Part shown: positions 39,707 through 50,822 of the stretch, one piece after another | How positions within the stretch are numbered: the first letter of the stretch is position 1 | Layout of the letters: every line of letters starts with the position of its first letter | Assembly (NCBI GenBank): GCA_951799405.1 | Contig: OX637344.1 | Span: 3,906,001 to 3,970,000 of the forward strand | Reading direction: 5' to 3' | DNA from: Agapetus fuscipes | Taxonomy: Eukaryota > Arthropoda > Insecta > Trichoptera > Glossosomatidae | DNA: 64,000 nucleotides | Translations under genes and position numbers: made by a program | Notes under the pieces: generated by a model | What the model was told of the DNA's origin: nothing | Database searches by the model: none | Seen by the model: the letters and a program-made list of their open reading frames with translations, nothing else

Positions 39707-40985
39707 TCCCATTGCTATTTAACATAGTCATGGACAAGTGTGTCAGAGATGCTAGACTTAATGATTGTGGATTGATGATAGGAGAGAGCAAAGTGAGTGT
39801 TCTACTGTATGCACATGATGCAGTTCTTGTATCTGATTCAGCAGTAAAATTGCAAACAATGCTCTCTAGATTGAATGAAACTTTGTTAGGTAACCATTTG
39901 AAGTTGAATGCAAGTAAGACGAAAGTATTGATTTTTGAAAGAGATGATGAAAATATGAATTATGAATTTAAAATTAATGGAATGAATGTTGATGTCGTAA
40001 ATGAGTTTGTTTACCTGGGAAGTAATTTGAAAAGTATGGAAGAATGACCGGTGAATTTGAAAGAAGAATAATGAAAGGCAGGTGCGTACTGGGTGCTACC
40101 GCTAGCATCGCCAAGAACCAGAATCTTTCAAAAAATGTTCGACTGGCGGTGCACGGTGGTGTACTAGTGCCCACTCTGATGTATGGAAGTGAAGCCTGGA
40201 CGGTGAGTGAAAGTGAGATTAGTAAAGTCCATACAGTGGAAATGGACTACTTAAGAAGTATGATTGGAAAAAGACGGAGTGATAGGGTGAGGAATGATTT
40301 TGTTAGAGAGGAATGTGGTGTAAGAGAAAGTGTGAAAATAAAGATTAAAAGAAGTATACTTAGATGGTTTGGACATTTGGAGAGAACGAATGAGGAAAGA
40401 CTGACAAAGAAAGTGTATGCTGCAAGAATTGATGGATGTCGTGGAAGAGGAAGACCGAGAGAGGTATGGATGGACCAAATTTTCGAAATAGCGAGTGAAT
40501 GGGATATCCAGAGTCATAATAAAAGAAGAGCTTGTATGAAAAAGGTTATGACTCTGGATGAAATGAAAGAAGTATTCAAGGACAGGAAGAAGTGGCGGCT
40601 AATCTGCAGTGCTGATTTGTAATGTTGGTGTATTAGTTTGCTACATTTTTTGCATAACAAATTTTTGACTTTTTTTGTATAGATTTATTTTTAAGGTTTT
40701 GTTGTTGTATATTTAAAATTTATTTATTACTCGTATTCCTTGACTTATAGGTTGGTATGAGGCTGACCACCCATACTGTAAAAATTGGTTCACTTTGCCA
40801 ATGTCACCCCTGTTTCAGGGAATGTCGGCAAGAGTTGCAGGGCTTATGGTCATTGAGGTTTGGATTTTATTTGTAAGAACACAATCAGCATTTGTAAGCG
40901 TGAACTACACGTGTTTGTTTGTGGGCATACATCTGAGAGCTTTGAATGAATATATCCTTGCAACTTAGATTATAGATTATAGATC
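39707..40985 (+). mobile_element. 5'-truncated copy of the 2053-5423 LINE
   Basis: Starts at the position matching 4134 of the full copy and runs to the end of the 3' UTR (GATTATAGATTATAG). Nucleotide identity to the full copy is high. 5' truncation is the usual outcome of incomplete target-primed reverse transcription. Confidence 0.9.
39712..40622 (+). pseudogene. LINE reverse transcriptase C-terminal part, broken
   Basis: The first frame covers 39712-40047, the second 40044-40622. The shift comes from loss of one G in the AAGTAAGTTTGAAA region (about 40023) relative to the full copy. The catalytic YADD box reads YAHD here (codon at about 39812), which would abolish polymerase activity even without the frameshift. 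The C-terminal RGRGRPREVW region and the stop match the full copy. Confidence 0.9.
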
Positions 40986-41024
40986 CCACTCAAAACATCA
41001 GAAATGATATCGGACTAGTTTGAA

Positions 41025-41165
41025 TTTGAATAAGAGTTTTAGGCTTACACGGCCGGCTGATGATGCTGGAGTGATGTTTTCCGGGATCTGTTGCCGTGGT
41101 CTGTGGGAGCTGGAGCTTCCGGACATTTCTCCCATTACTACGATGGGCTGCCACCATGCAAATTT
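41025..41165 (+). repeat. Penelope-type terminal repeat fragment
   Basis: TTGAATTTGAATAAGAGTTTTAGG then GGCCGGCTGATGATGCTGG and TGTTGCCGTGGTCTGTGG, as in the left arm at 44.06-44.2 kb. The hairpin region is decayed (CCCATTACTACGATGGGC). Confidence 0.6.
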
Positions 41166-41410
41166 AAGTACACCCTTAATTATTTCATTAAACGTAGCTG
41201 TCATAGACATACAATAAATATATTCCTGATTTTTAAGGAATCCTTTGCGGGAGGTTCCCCAATTCTTGAAAGTCTTGGGGGTCTATGTTACCCTGAAAGG
41301 GTGCCGCAAATTTTGGTGTAATGTCATGATAAATTTGCAACGCTTAAAACCTTTGATTATATTTGTTAACTGGACTTGAACCATTTTGAATTTGTCTAAA
41401 TTTTGACATA
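41166..41410. other. no feature seen
   Basis: No gene or repeat recognised. Confidence 0.4.
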
Positions 41411-41824
41411 TCGACGGTTAAAAGGCAATAGGGCATAAGCGTCAAAAACTTTTTTTTTTAAGAGAGCAGTTTGAAATTGCAGAAAAATGGCAACTTTTTT
41501 CTTTTTTATCATATCGTGACAATCAAAACAGCTCTAAAATAAAAATAAAAAAAATGCATTTATTGGCACTCCTATTAATGTGGTTGTACGATTTTTTTAT
41601 GTCACAAGCGCCTTTAAGACAAAAAGGCCAAAATCTTGTCGGTTACACCAAAACCATGTTTCGAAAACACAGTTGTTTGCTTGGGTATAAACAACAACAA
41701 AAAATCACAGTAAAGCTATGGGAGTTAGCGCATTAGAAAGAGCGGTAAATTTTAAGTAGGATAGCATTCATAACTCATTTTTGACCAAAACGTCGCTTAT
41801 GCCCTACTTCCTTTTAACCGTAGA
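41411..41824. mobile_element. MITE-4 with TA target duplication
   Basis: Terminal repeats of about 36 bp: TCGACGGTTAAAAGG and AGGGCATAAGCG at the left, inverted at the right (CGCTTATGCCCTA, CCTTTTAACCGTAGA). TA flanks both ends (41409-41410 and 41825-41826). 414 bp; a 60-codon frame inside has no domain. Confidence 0.75.
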
Positions 41825-43137
41825 TATATATACATGTTTTGCAACTATGTCTCATTTAAAAAAAAATCATAATTGGAACATTGACTGGTATTTTCAACTG
41901 TAAATTTTTTCCTTTAACTTTTTTTTCGGAATAAAAATTGGTTTCGTTTTGGGATTTTATTTTATTTTAAAATGAATCCAAAATACATGTCTTATGAACA
42001 AAATAAATTGAACGACTGGTCTGCTAAAAAGTAGAAGAGTTTTTGGAATGGAATGATGTTACTTTCCTCTTCTCTGTTAATGTAACCCACTACTTTCCGA
42101 TTTGGAGTCTATAGCTGTTGGTCTAAAAATGGTTCGGATGTAGGAATAAGAAAAGATGGTAGGGAAGAGAGGAATCCTGGGCAAAACTGGAGAGGACTAC
42201 AACTCCCAGAAATCAAACTCGACGTATTTCAGCATCCCATTTATTTGGCTCACTGCCGCAAACACATGTTGACGGTCGTAGAGCAGGACCACGAGAGAAT
42301 TTTACAACTAAAAAAATGACATAAGACGTAAGAGAAGTCTTCTTCCTCTTTTGTATTTTGAGTTGTTAGACAAAATGATATCAGACGTCAGAATCGTGTT
42401 CTTCTTCTTTTAATATTAGTTATCATATTAAATTCAGACCAGTTGTAATCACTAGACCTGGACCAATCATACAGTGCACTTTTTTTGTAATTTATAAATA
42501 TCGTTCTTCTCTTTTGCACGGTCAGTAAAATTCGTTTTTTTCATTCTTTAAAATTTATAAATATGTTTTTTTTTGAAAAATGTTTGACGACACTGTTTGA
42601 TTACGCACTCCCGCCAACTGTCCCCCAAGCCAAGTGAAAATTGGACCAAAATTTTATCAAATTAGCAACTTTGCACGGAAAGCAAACACAGACATTTTTT
42701 TTCATCACCAGTTCCCCATGTATTCAATTTTACGTATATACTCAACCATATGGTTTTATCAAAAATGAATGAAAAATAAGACACTCACGATGAGACGCTG
42801 TTTTAGTTTCCATAGAATTTTTGGTGACGGAATGTTTTTGTGGAAAAAAAATACTAGATAGCTTATTAATTAGTGCTCGAGTTTTTGTTTAATCAACGAA
42901 ATTAAATAATGGTGAATTTAAACACGGTACCAAGTATCCAAATATTCCAATTTTAAACGAAGTACATATACAGTTTGGTTCTATCGGTGTTACCCTCTAC
43001 CACCAAAGTCATGGCTCATCCGCAGTCTGCACTGAAATTTTCATATAAAAATCTATGATCCATAGATAAGCTGTTCCTTAGCATCAAATGTTTTGTGAAT
43101 ATCCGTGTATATGTCTATGCAAATAAATTGCATACAC
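41825..43137. other. long stretch without a gene
   Basis: No supported frame. The words CGTTCTTCTCTTTTGCAC at about 42504 repeat the 3' end of the hammerhead element at 55.45-55.65 kb, so an old copy may lie upstream of it. Otherwise unique and AT-rich. Confidence 0.4.
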
Positions 43138-43272
43138 CATTTGAGATTGGGTTTTTATAATGTATGTAGGTCCACATGCGGCATGTGCTAGCGCGAAATT
43201 ATACATGTCTGCTTGTGGGAATGCATTTAATATAAATCTTAAATGATATATATCCTTGCAGCTTAGATTAGA
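43138..43272 (+). repeat. LINE-tail unit, 3' half
   Basis: CATTTGAGATTGGGTTTTTA, CACATGCGGCATGTGC, TTGCAGCTTAGATTAGATT. Confidence 0.65.
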
Positions 43273-44059
43273 TTGAGTTTTACGGGTTGGAATTGGTTTG
43301 AACACTGTGGGTTGAAAATGTGGAATGTTAGAAAGGCACTAGGATACCATGCACGGTTAACGAAAGTTGTTACTATATTAAATCGTGTATATGAGCATTA
43401 CAGAAAGTGTGAGTTATATGAATAAGTCATTCTGTTGATTTTTGTATACATATTTTATTGTTTTTCTATCCCAATCATAAATGACGACAAAAAACAATAT
43501 TCCAAAAAAGAACAAAAAAGTTTTTCATACTCAATATCAAAATGAGTTTACTTCCTTTTAAATTTACACATTAATCAGTATAAAGATGGATTATTGTGGT
43601 TAAAAAAAAGCTTCCATAAATTTTTTTCTTGAGGTCCAAAAACAATTTTGAAAATGTAGGTACCTACACATCATCTCACGTAGCATTACGATGTCGACCA
43701 TCTATTTGGAACCTTTTTAACGACCACTTCTCTCTAGAGGTCCCCGAAGGTCTGCATTAGAATATTTCTGCCAGAAATAAGGGTCCTCGACCCTCATTAG
43801 AGATACTGGCCCCTCCTAGTGGATCTAAATTGCATACATCAATGTAAACATGACTTAATGGGAGACGTAAAAATTTGGCAAATTGACCCAATCTTATATA
43901 TTTTTTGACACATTTATTTCATGGTATTGTGTACTTGAGTATTTTTTTGAAGACGGGAAACCTTTGATGTTTAAGTAAAGTTTGACCTTTAACAGATTAC
44001 AACGTTTCTGAAAGAAATGGACAGCGAACTTAATGAGGTCTGAACATTTTTGAATTTGA
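43273..44059. other. no gene recognised
   Basis: AT-rich DNA without repeats I can match. Confidence 0.4.
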
Positions 44060-44145
44060 ATAGGAGTTTTAGGCTTACACGGCCGGCTGATGATGCTGGA
44101 GTGATGCTTTCCGGGATCTGTTGCCGTGGTCTGTGGGAGCTGGAG

Positions 44146-44193
44146 CTTCCGGACGTTTCGCCCATTTCTACGATGGGCTTCTTCAGCGTGAAG
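44146..44193 (-). ncRNA. hammerhead-like motif (left arm)
   Basis: Inverse of the motif at 44293-44340. Confidence 0.45.
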
Positions 44194-44292
44194 TATGATG
44201 ATGATGATGATCTTGATGAGAACTGTGATGTCAGTGTGTGTGCACTGAGGGTTTATATGTCTACCATCATCAAGATCATCATCTTCATCATA

Positions 44293-44340
44293 CTTCACGC
44301 TGAAGAAGCCCATCGTAGAAATGGGCGAAACGTCCGGAAG
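44293..44340 (+). ncRNA. hammerhead-like motif (right arm)
   Basis: CTTCACG stem I side, CTGAAGA core (44300-44306), stem II GCCCAT/ATGGGC, GAAAC, GTCC, then GGAAG closing stem I with a bulged A. Stem III is reduced to almost nothing (ACGT), so single-molecule cleavage would be poor; dimeric forms have been proposed for such hammerheads. Confidence 0.45.
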
Positions 44341-44619
44341 CTCCAGCTCCCACAGACCACGGCAACAGATCCCGGAAAGCATCACTCCAGCATTTTTGAA
44401 TTTGATATTTTTTTCTTAGCGAGTCTTGTATGAGACTTCCATCGTTAGTAATCAATAACAAAGTATTTTTTTACCTTTTTCATAGCAACCCGGCCGGGTG
44501 ACGACTCAATCTTGTCTATGCCAATTCACGTGCGGACCTCATTAAATCTCTTTTCAAAATCTATACAATCAGCGCAGTGTGTTTGAGTTACATAATGCTA
44601 TCTATTGAGGTTGGCTCGT

Positions 44620-44740
44620 ATCCGTTCAATCCTGCAACTTTTGCCCAACTTCCCTGAAACATGGTTGACATTGGCAAAGTGAACTATTTTTACAGTATGG
44701 GTGGTCAGCCTCAAACCAACCTATAAGCTAAGGAATACAA
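44620..44740 (-). repeat. LINE-tail unit, 5' half
   Basis: CCTGCAACTTTTGCCCAACTT to CCAACCTATAAGCTAAGGAAT. Confidence 0.65.
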
Positions 44741-44924
44741 ATAAAAAATATTATTTAGTTGCAAAAAAACAACAGTATATGGAATTGGCACAATTTTGAA
44801 TTTAGTTTTTTCTCGGCGGGCAAACGTCACACGTGTACCTAAGTGACTACGATCCTTAGCAAACAATAATAAAAAAAATATATATGGTTTGTGTATTAAC
44901 ACTGTGAAAATTCATGTTTTTTTA

Positions 44925-45145
44925 TTGTTATTTAATTAAACAACACTTTTTAAATTTTAAAACCATCGATCTAAATAAAATATATATTTATATCGATGTT
45001 TAAAACACTGTTTTATTTCCACAAATATAAAAAACGAAACGTAAGTACTATTGAAAATATTTAAAAGTTAATAATTTTTAAATATATTATATATTTGTGG
45101 AAATAAAACAGTGTTTTACAATTTAAAAAGTGTTGTTTAATTAAA
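44925..45145. repeat. AT-rich inverted repeat with a palindromic insert
   Basis: TTAATTAAACAACACTTTTT...CACTGTTTTATTTCCACAAA is inverted at about 45080-45142. The left arm holds about 43 extra bases (44962-45004) that are themselves palindromic around ATCGAT and flanked by TAAAA-type repeats. Confidence 0.65.
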
Positions 45146-45224
45146 AAAAAAAAAAAAAAATCACTTCATTTTTTCATAGCAACGCAGCTGTGTGAGGTCA
45201 CAATTTTTTACGTGAATTCATGTG

Positions 45225-45345
45225 TGTACATATAATTATTTATTTGAGATACAAATGCTGCTACATACAACTGCCGTGAAATGTAGGGTGACATTGGCAA
45301 AAGTGAACCTATTTTGTTAACAACATGGCAGGTCATGGAACGTAC
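45225..45345 (-). repeat. LINE-tail unit, decayed
   Basis: GGGTGACATTGGCAAAAGTGAACC with surrounding degenerate unit sequence. Confidence 0.45.
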
Positions 45346-45399
45346 AAATAATCAGAAAAAACGAATAAAAATGTATTTGTAACCATTCTAATCAGATTG

Positions 45400-45545
45400 G
45401 ATTGGATTGTAACCATTCTGCTCCTGAAGATGCCTCATTAGGCGAAAATGTTCAAGCACAAAAAAAAAGAAATAAATAAGTGAATTACAACTCTGTTTTA
45501 TCCATTTGAATTTTTAAATAATTAAAAATGGACTTTCACTGTGTA
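45400..45545 (+). repeat. Penelope-type terminal repeat, single copy
   Basis: Hairpin, then AAATAAATAAGTGAATTAC, CTCTGTTTTATCCATTTG and ATGGACTTTCACTGTG. It is the same family as the inverted pair at 54.14-54.40 kb. Confidence 0.65.
45418..45459 (+). ncRNA. hammerhead-like motif
   Basis: CTGAAGA (45424-45430), stem II GCCT/AGGC, GAAA, stem III AA-TG-TT, then C. Stem I is TGCT/AGCA with one mismatch next to the core. Confidence 0.5.
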
Positions 45546-45633
45546 AACAGATTAACACTAAAAAATATAATAGAAAAAACGAATTTTCTGTTAGAAATTT
45601 TTGTTTAAAGGAAATATATATAATTGGATAATT

Positions 45634-45680
45634 TATTTGAAGCGCCGTTTTTGTGTGTAGCACACCTCAAGGGCTAAGGT
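45634..45680 (-). repeat. SINE family B tail fragment
   Basis: GGATAATTTATTTGAAGCGCC then GCACACCTCAAGGGCT. Confidence 0.45.
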
Positions 45681-46099
45681 GGGGAGGATCAAGGTGGAAT
45701 ATAAAAATATACCAAAAAGATTTAAAATTCAGCATTATGATAATATTCTTGTTTTCCGTAAAAATAGCAAGATTTGAGTTTTCAAGAATATCAAGTATGA
45801 GCTGTACGATACGATAAATCAAAATTATTTCACGATTTGTACCGAGAGAGGGAGAGAGAGTTTGTTTTGAAATTTATTACAGTTGACAATATTTATGTTC
45901 CGGATGATTGATATCTTGTACAAACAGGAATTATTTATTTCATGACAAAAGATAGAACATTTTCTTAGAAAACAAGAGGAAAGTAACAAACAAGAAAATG
46001 AGGATTACGAAATAAATGAACAAGAAAATGTTTAATTTATTTTTAAAAGCAAAGCAAAATGGAAATTAAATTGAGCAAATAGATGAATGAATTCAAAAA
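45681..46099. other. no gene recognised
   Basis: AT-rich, no supported feature. Confidence 0.4.
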
Positions 46100-46596
46100 G
46101 GTGGGTATGAGTCTGACCCCCTACATATTAAAAAATGGTTCACATGGCTAATCGCTGCCGTAGTTCTTGTTTGCCGTATAGACCATTAAGCTGAATTCAC
46201 ATGAGCAATGTTTGCATGTGTACTAGACCAATGTGTCTTATGAAAACAGGAAATTGATTTTAAAAATATTTAAAACAACTCTCACATTATCGAGTTTTAC
46301 GTTTTTTCTTAGCTTAGATTGTGCAGAATTTGATTCTTAAGACAATTAATTCCATTAAAAAGTCATGTTTGACAGAATTGGTCTATACGGCAAACAAGAA
46401 CTGGGAGAGCGTAATGTCACCCATGTTTCAGGGAAGGTCGGCAAGCGTTGCAGGGCTTATGTTCATTTGAGATTTGGTTCTTATGATGTAGGTTTACATT
46501 CGGCATGTGAAGGTAAGCGCGAACTTTAACGTGTCTGCTTATGAAATTGCATGCAATTTGAATCTTATGCGCTATATATCTTTGCAACTTAGATTA
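46100..46596 (+). repeat. LINE-tail unit split by MITE-3
   Basis: 5' part 46100-46153 (GGTGGGTATGAGTCTGACC...ATGGTTCACATGGCTAAT) and 3' part 46412-46596 (TAATGTCACCCATGTTTCAGG...CAACTTAGATTATATA). Removing the insert and one TAAT gives a continuous unit. Confidence 0.8.
46154..46411. mobile_element. MITE-3 inside a LINE-tail unit
   Basis: Terminal repeats CGCTGCCGTAGTTCTTGTTT and its inverse (AAACAAGAACTGGGAGAGCG), extending through GCCGTATAGACCA. Flanked by TAAT. About 258 bp, non-coding. Relatives at 9.87 and 26.79 kb. Confidence 0.8.
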
Positions 46597-46607
46597 TATA
46601 CATAAAA

Positions 46608-46922
46608 TAGTGCAACTTCTTACCGTGTTGTCTCTGAAACAGTACTCATAACATATTGTGGCAAGTGAACCCATTTTATTTTCAAAGGTAAGGAGGCTGG
46701 TATTACGCCAACCACTTTACTTCAAGTTGGGTTTCCCTGCCCTTGGAAGGCATATTCGAATTTTTGTGAAAGCTGAGTAAACCCTGTTGACCCTTAGATT
46801 TTTAAATTTGAAATAAACACTGAAATTTAAAATCATTTCTGACACCCTTGCTAAAGATTAAACCTTAGCCTTCTGGCATGGAATGTTAACATTTTACAAA
46901 CTAAGCTGTTAACTGGACCGAA
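46608..46922 (-). mobile_element. SINE family A, old copy
   Basis: From GCAACTTCTTACCGTG to a decayed head (AAGCTGTTAACTGGACC); the B box is mutated (AAAGATTAAACC). Confidence 0.65.
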
Positions 46923-47934
46923 ATTAAATGTGCAAAGTTATAATTTTGTTTTAAAATACAATGTACTGTTACGAATGTGTAATTATGTGTCTGTGTGAGC
47001 TGATGTGAGTGTGTCTGTGAAGTAGATGTAGGTGCTTAAATAATTGTTCTTTTATTAATTGCTCGATATTGTGTGAGTATTTACTCAAATATTCTAAATA
47101 GAACATTCGGGCGAAATCTCATATGTTCCAATTCCCGATGATTCAAGAACTATCCTTATGCCTGCTATAAAAAGAGCCAAAGCCGTCTATAGCGTTGGAG
47201 CTAAATAGTTAAAGAAAGCCACTCTGTGTACCGTTTCTTAGAATAAATTCTGCAAAATAAATAACCGCAATTTAAATAAAATTGAACCCGGTAAAATTAT
47301 ACCAGCACTATTTTTGTGTTTCTTTTTCACAAGATAGACTGAATATCAAAGATCAGATGATTTTCTTACTTAATGTTAAGTCAGCGGTTTTAAGCTTCGT
47401 ATTTGTCTTGTATAGACTTACAAATCCAAGGATTATTTCCGTCCTTCGACAAAGAAAAACGCTTCGTAGAGAGTAACTGAAATACACTCCCGCAAGCTTG
47501 CATAAAACAAAATGCAAATTTTGCAAAAAAAAAAATATGATAATGCGGAAAGGAATGCAAATAAGCTGTTCACGCTCCGGTGGAGTTGGCCATTTTTATC
47601 ACTGAGTCTATACGGATTTTCAGGTTTTATTTAATGAAATTATACGGAATACTATAGTTTTATATTTGTACAGGTATTTCTTGAAAAGCCGCCTTCCAAT
47701 GAATTGATAAAATGTTTATGATACCCAGCTTCATAAATAATTCAATTTACAAAAAAAATATATGAATTGATTAGAATTTCAAAAAAGGCATGAAATATTT
47801 GTTTACCGAAATGGATTTATAAAGGCAGGGTCCTTAATGATAAATTGTAATTAAAAGGTGTTGTTTGGTAAGTAACTGTTTTGTTAACTGAAAAAATAAA
47901 TGGGTTCCACTCGTTACATACCGCTTCTTAGTCT
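46923..47934. other. no gene recognised
   Basis: Unique-looking AT-rich DNA with short frames only. Confidence 0.4.
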
Positions 47935-48205
47935 AGTGGTTAACACTTCTGACTCGTGATTGGAGACAGTGGGTTCGAATACTGGTGAAGCATTACAAAA
48001 TATTTCATTTTTCTTTTTTTGCTCTTCGCTGGGTTGAGAAATGAATCTGCCTTTACTAAAGACCGGTCATCATAGATCCAGCCTTACATCAATTGGGTCT
48101 TGCTTGAGAAGTGGTGCTTTATACAGCGACAATCAAGCTCGTAGAGGACTCTTGAGGTGTGATTCACACAAAACCGCACTCGCCAAATATATTATTGTTA
48201 TAACA
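47935..48205 (+). mobile_element. SINE family B, divergent head, second tail type
   Basis: Head CTTAGTCTAGTGGTTAACAC and B box GTGGGTTCGAATACTGG. The body matches family B. It ends TTGAGGTGTGATTCACACAA...CGCACTCGCCAAATAT. Confidence 0.7.
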
Positions 48206-48228
48206 TGCAATCTCTTTCGTTAGGGATG

Positions 48229-48360
48229 TAGGTAACATCTTAAAGAGACACCCTCTCCGCACAACAACCGAGGATGAATACATTCAGTTCTTTCTCATCG
48301 TCGTATAGACAGGGTGTCTCCTGAAGATGTTAGCTACGTTTCTAAGGAAACGTAGATAAT
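48229..48360 (+). repeat. hammerhead-like inverted repeat fragment
   Basis: GGTAACATCTTAAAGAGACACCC at the left is inverted as GGGTGTCTCCTGAAGATGTTAGC at about 48311. The right side continues into GGAAACGTAGATAA, so CTGAAGA and GAAAC flank a weak stem II (TTAG/CTAA). Degraded relative of the other hairpins. Confidence 0.45.
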
Positions 48361-48424
48361 AATGTAAGTTCACTTACAACGGTTCGTCTAATATCCGAAT
48401 ATTTGTTTAACTGCAACGCAAAAA

Positions 48425-48754
48425 ACGCAACTAAGCTACACATACAGTGTAACTTCTTGCCGCGTTATCCCCGAAGGGGTCGCATGTGGCGAGTTGAACC
48501 TATTTATTTTTACAGGTAAGGGGGCAGGCCTTACGCCAACCACTTCAGATGAAGTGGGGGTTTCCCAGCTCCCGAGAGAACTGGTACTCATTTCTTGTGA
48601 AGGCTGAGTAAACCTTGCCGGCATTTTTATTTTAGGGTTTGAAACAAACACCGAAACGGGAAATCATTTCTGACACCCTCGCCTCGGCGGGATTCGAACC
48701 CGAGCTCACGGCATGGAATGCAAGCACTCTACCAACTGAGCTATCGACCGGTCT
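48425..48754 (-). mobile_element. SINE family A, well preserved
   Basis: Full-length minus-strand copy. On its own strand it starts ACCGGTCGATAGCTCAGTTG, has an exact B box GGGTTCGAATCCC and ends GTGTAGCTTAGTTGCG. The intact A and B boxes make pol III transcription plausible. Confidence 0.9.
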
Positions 48755-49374
48755 AGACTGTGTACTTATTATAATTGTAAATATAATATATCAGACGATC
48801 GTAATTCCAACTTAAACCTATCAATGGTAATCAAGCAGACGTACAAGAAAAGGCTCAAACAAAAGCTTTTATGAATCTTTTCAAAAATCAAACTGTCATT
48901 CACATATTCTGTTAGATATACCGTCTTATCAAATGGGGGATGTAAAAATTCTAAGAAAGCGAAGGGAAGTAATAGCATTTATTGGCGGGTACCGTCTTGG
49001 GGTGTAAGCGCCACCTCCTGCGTTCATAATTCGACAGATAACGTTTTTTTACCCCTATTTACATAGACGGAGCCCACCCCCGTCCTTGCCAAAGTGAAAG
49101 ATGGAGTTTTTTCTACGGTGTGAAGCGTTTTTCCTTACTGAGATATCTTAATACACGTACGGCTATTTTGGGTTTTTTATCTTCCGTGTAGTTAACAAAC
49201 AAAAACGTCTTCGCACTTAAATCTCATGTTTATTTATTAATTGGACAATTTTATTTACCGCCGTATTGTGAGAAATCAACTCAAGGGCGCTTTACATTAC
49301 TATTTGTTTTTTCTTTACTTAAAAATATAAAATTACAAGTTCAAAAATTATTATGTTTAGTATTTGAGACTTTT
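48755..49374. other. no gene recognised
   Basis: No supported coding frame or repeat. Confidence 0.4.
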
Positions 49375-49485
49375 TGTAGATAGGTAGTACACTTGCGGCA
49401 TGTGCAAAAGCAAACTTACACGTGTCTGCTTCTGGGATTGCATTTAATTTGAATCTTAGATGTGAATATATCTTCACAATTAATG
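49375..49485 (+). repeat. LINE-tail unit, 3' half
   Basis: GTAGTACACTTGCGGCATGTGC to ATATCTTCACAATTAATG, diverged. Confidence 0.5.
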
Positions 49486-49821
49486 TTGTAAAATTTGATG
49501 ATAATCTCATTATTTGGAATCCCTTTTTAATTAACAATGAGTGACGTCACCTTGCCAAAGGATATTTTGAATGTGACTCGCAAAGCAAGGCACCCAAAAA
49601 ATGCAACCTGTAGGATTTGAACCCGAGCTCTTGGCATGTAATACCATGCACTTACCAACCGGACAACATTTTTGTCATAAAGGTACCTACCAAAGAAGAA
49701 TCCAGGAGAAAGATCCTACTTGATTTGATTTGAAGACCTTAATAAATCATGAATAAACATTAGCTAAGCAAATTTTGCTGCCTTTCTCTGAAATGGACAT
49801 AAGTGCCCCAATTTTGAAAGA

Positions 49822-49946
49822 ATGAACCAACCACTTCAGTTGAAGTTGGGGTTTACCAGCACCAGAAGAAGCTGGTACTCTTTCTTGTAAATGCTGACTA
49901 AACCAGTGCAAACAAGCACTTTACCAACTGAGCTATCGACCGGATT
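49822..49946 (-). mobile_element. SINE family A with large internal deletion
   Basis: GAACCAACCACTTCAGTTGAAG...GACTAAACC is joined directly to AAGCACTTTACCAACTGAGC; the middle including the B box is gone. Confidence 0.65.
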
Positions 49947-50218
49947 CCATTGTACATTATTTGGTATACATTTTTTCAAAATAAATGTCTGCTATGCTAC
50001 ACTGAAATTAAAGGTAAAGATTTATAGTGGATTCTTATTTGTTGATAGAACCGGAATATCAAGTCGAATTGTCACACAATAGTTGTGTGAGGCGAGGTGT
50101 AAATAAATTTTCCTTAATTGCAGCAATAAAAACCGGAGCTAAATCACTTGCGTTCAAAATATGGTTCGTTCTAAATGACTACACCCATGCAGTAATAGAC
50201 TATCATATATTAAACATG
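49947..50218. other. no feature seen
   Basis: Short frames only. Confidence 0.4.
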
Positions 50219-50454
50219 TCGACCGGTGCGTAGTTCTTTGGTAACACTTCGGATTCTGAATGGAAGGTTGTGGGTTTGAATCCCGGCGGAGCACAAAGAA
50301 AATACACTTTATATTTTCAAATTTGCTCTTCGCCGGGTTGAAAAATTCATAAACCTTACCAATGACCGGTCACCAAAGGTCCATCCAGCCTTGCAGCAAG
50401 AGGGCCTTTATTGAGAATTGGCGCTATATAACGACGACGACCAACTTGTAAAAA
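50219..50454 (+). mobile_element. SINE family B, abutting a family A copy
   Basis: Head GACCGGTGCGTAGTTCTTTGG, B box GGGTTTGAATCCCGG, body to GACCAACTTGTAAAA. The tail is missing and the next SINE starts at once. Confidence 0.8.
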
Positions 50455-50708
50455 GGTCGATAGCTCAATTGGTAGAATGCTTGCATTCCATGTCGAGAGC
50501 AAGGGTTCGATCTCAAGGTTTACTCAGCCTTCACAAGAAGGAGCTGGGAAACTCCCACTTCAACTGAAAGTGGTTGGTGTGAGGCCGGCCCCCTCACCCG
50601 TAAAAATAAATAGGTTCCGAATCACCTCATGTGACCCCATCGGGGATAACGCAGGCAAGAAGTTACACTATATGTGTAGCTTAGTTGCGTTTGCGTTTGC
50701 GTTGCGTC
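50455..50708 (+). mobile_element. SINE family A, internal deletion
   Basis: GGTCGATAGCTCAATTGG, GGGTTCGATC, then a direct jump to AAGGTTTACTCAGCC (the ATGATTTCCCGTTTC block is missing). The tail is a GTTGCGTTTGCG run. Confidence 0.8.
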
Positions 50709-50727
50709 GAGACTAAATACATGATAA

Positions 50728-50822
50728 GGAGTTTCTGGCTTTCACGGTCGGCTGATGATGCTGGAGAGTTGTTTTCTGTGATCTGTTGCCGTGGTCTGTG
50801 GGAGCTGGAGCTTCAGGACAAA
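50728..50822 (+). repeat. Penelope-type terminal repeat fragment
   Basis: AAGGAGTTTCTGGCTTTCACGG, CGGCTGATGATGCTGG, GTTGCCGTGGTCTGTGG, cut before the hairpin. Confidence 0.6.

Larger units (their letters stand above)
44060..44390. mobile_element. Penelope-type terminal repeats in inverted pair
   Basis: Arms 44093-44217 and 44269-44393 (about 125 bp, nearly identical) face each other around a 51-bp spacer with (GAT)n-like runs. Each carries the hammerhead-like hairpin. The 15-bp string CATTTTTGAATTTGA occurs at 44045 and 44391. It could be a target duplication, though part of it also occurs at the 41-kb copy and may be element sequence. No coding region left. Confidence 0.75.

Noticed and set aside
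48720..48750. Genuine tRNA genes at the well kept SINE A heads
   Set aside because: A and B boxes are exact but acceptor and anticodon stems do not fold as a tRNA and the SINE body follows.
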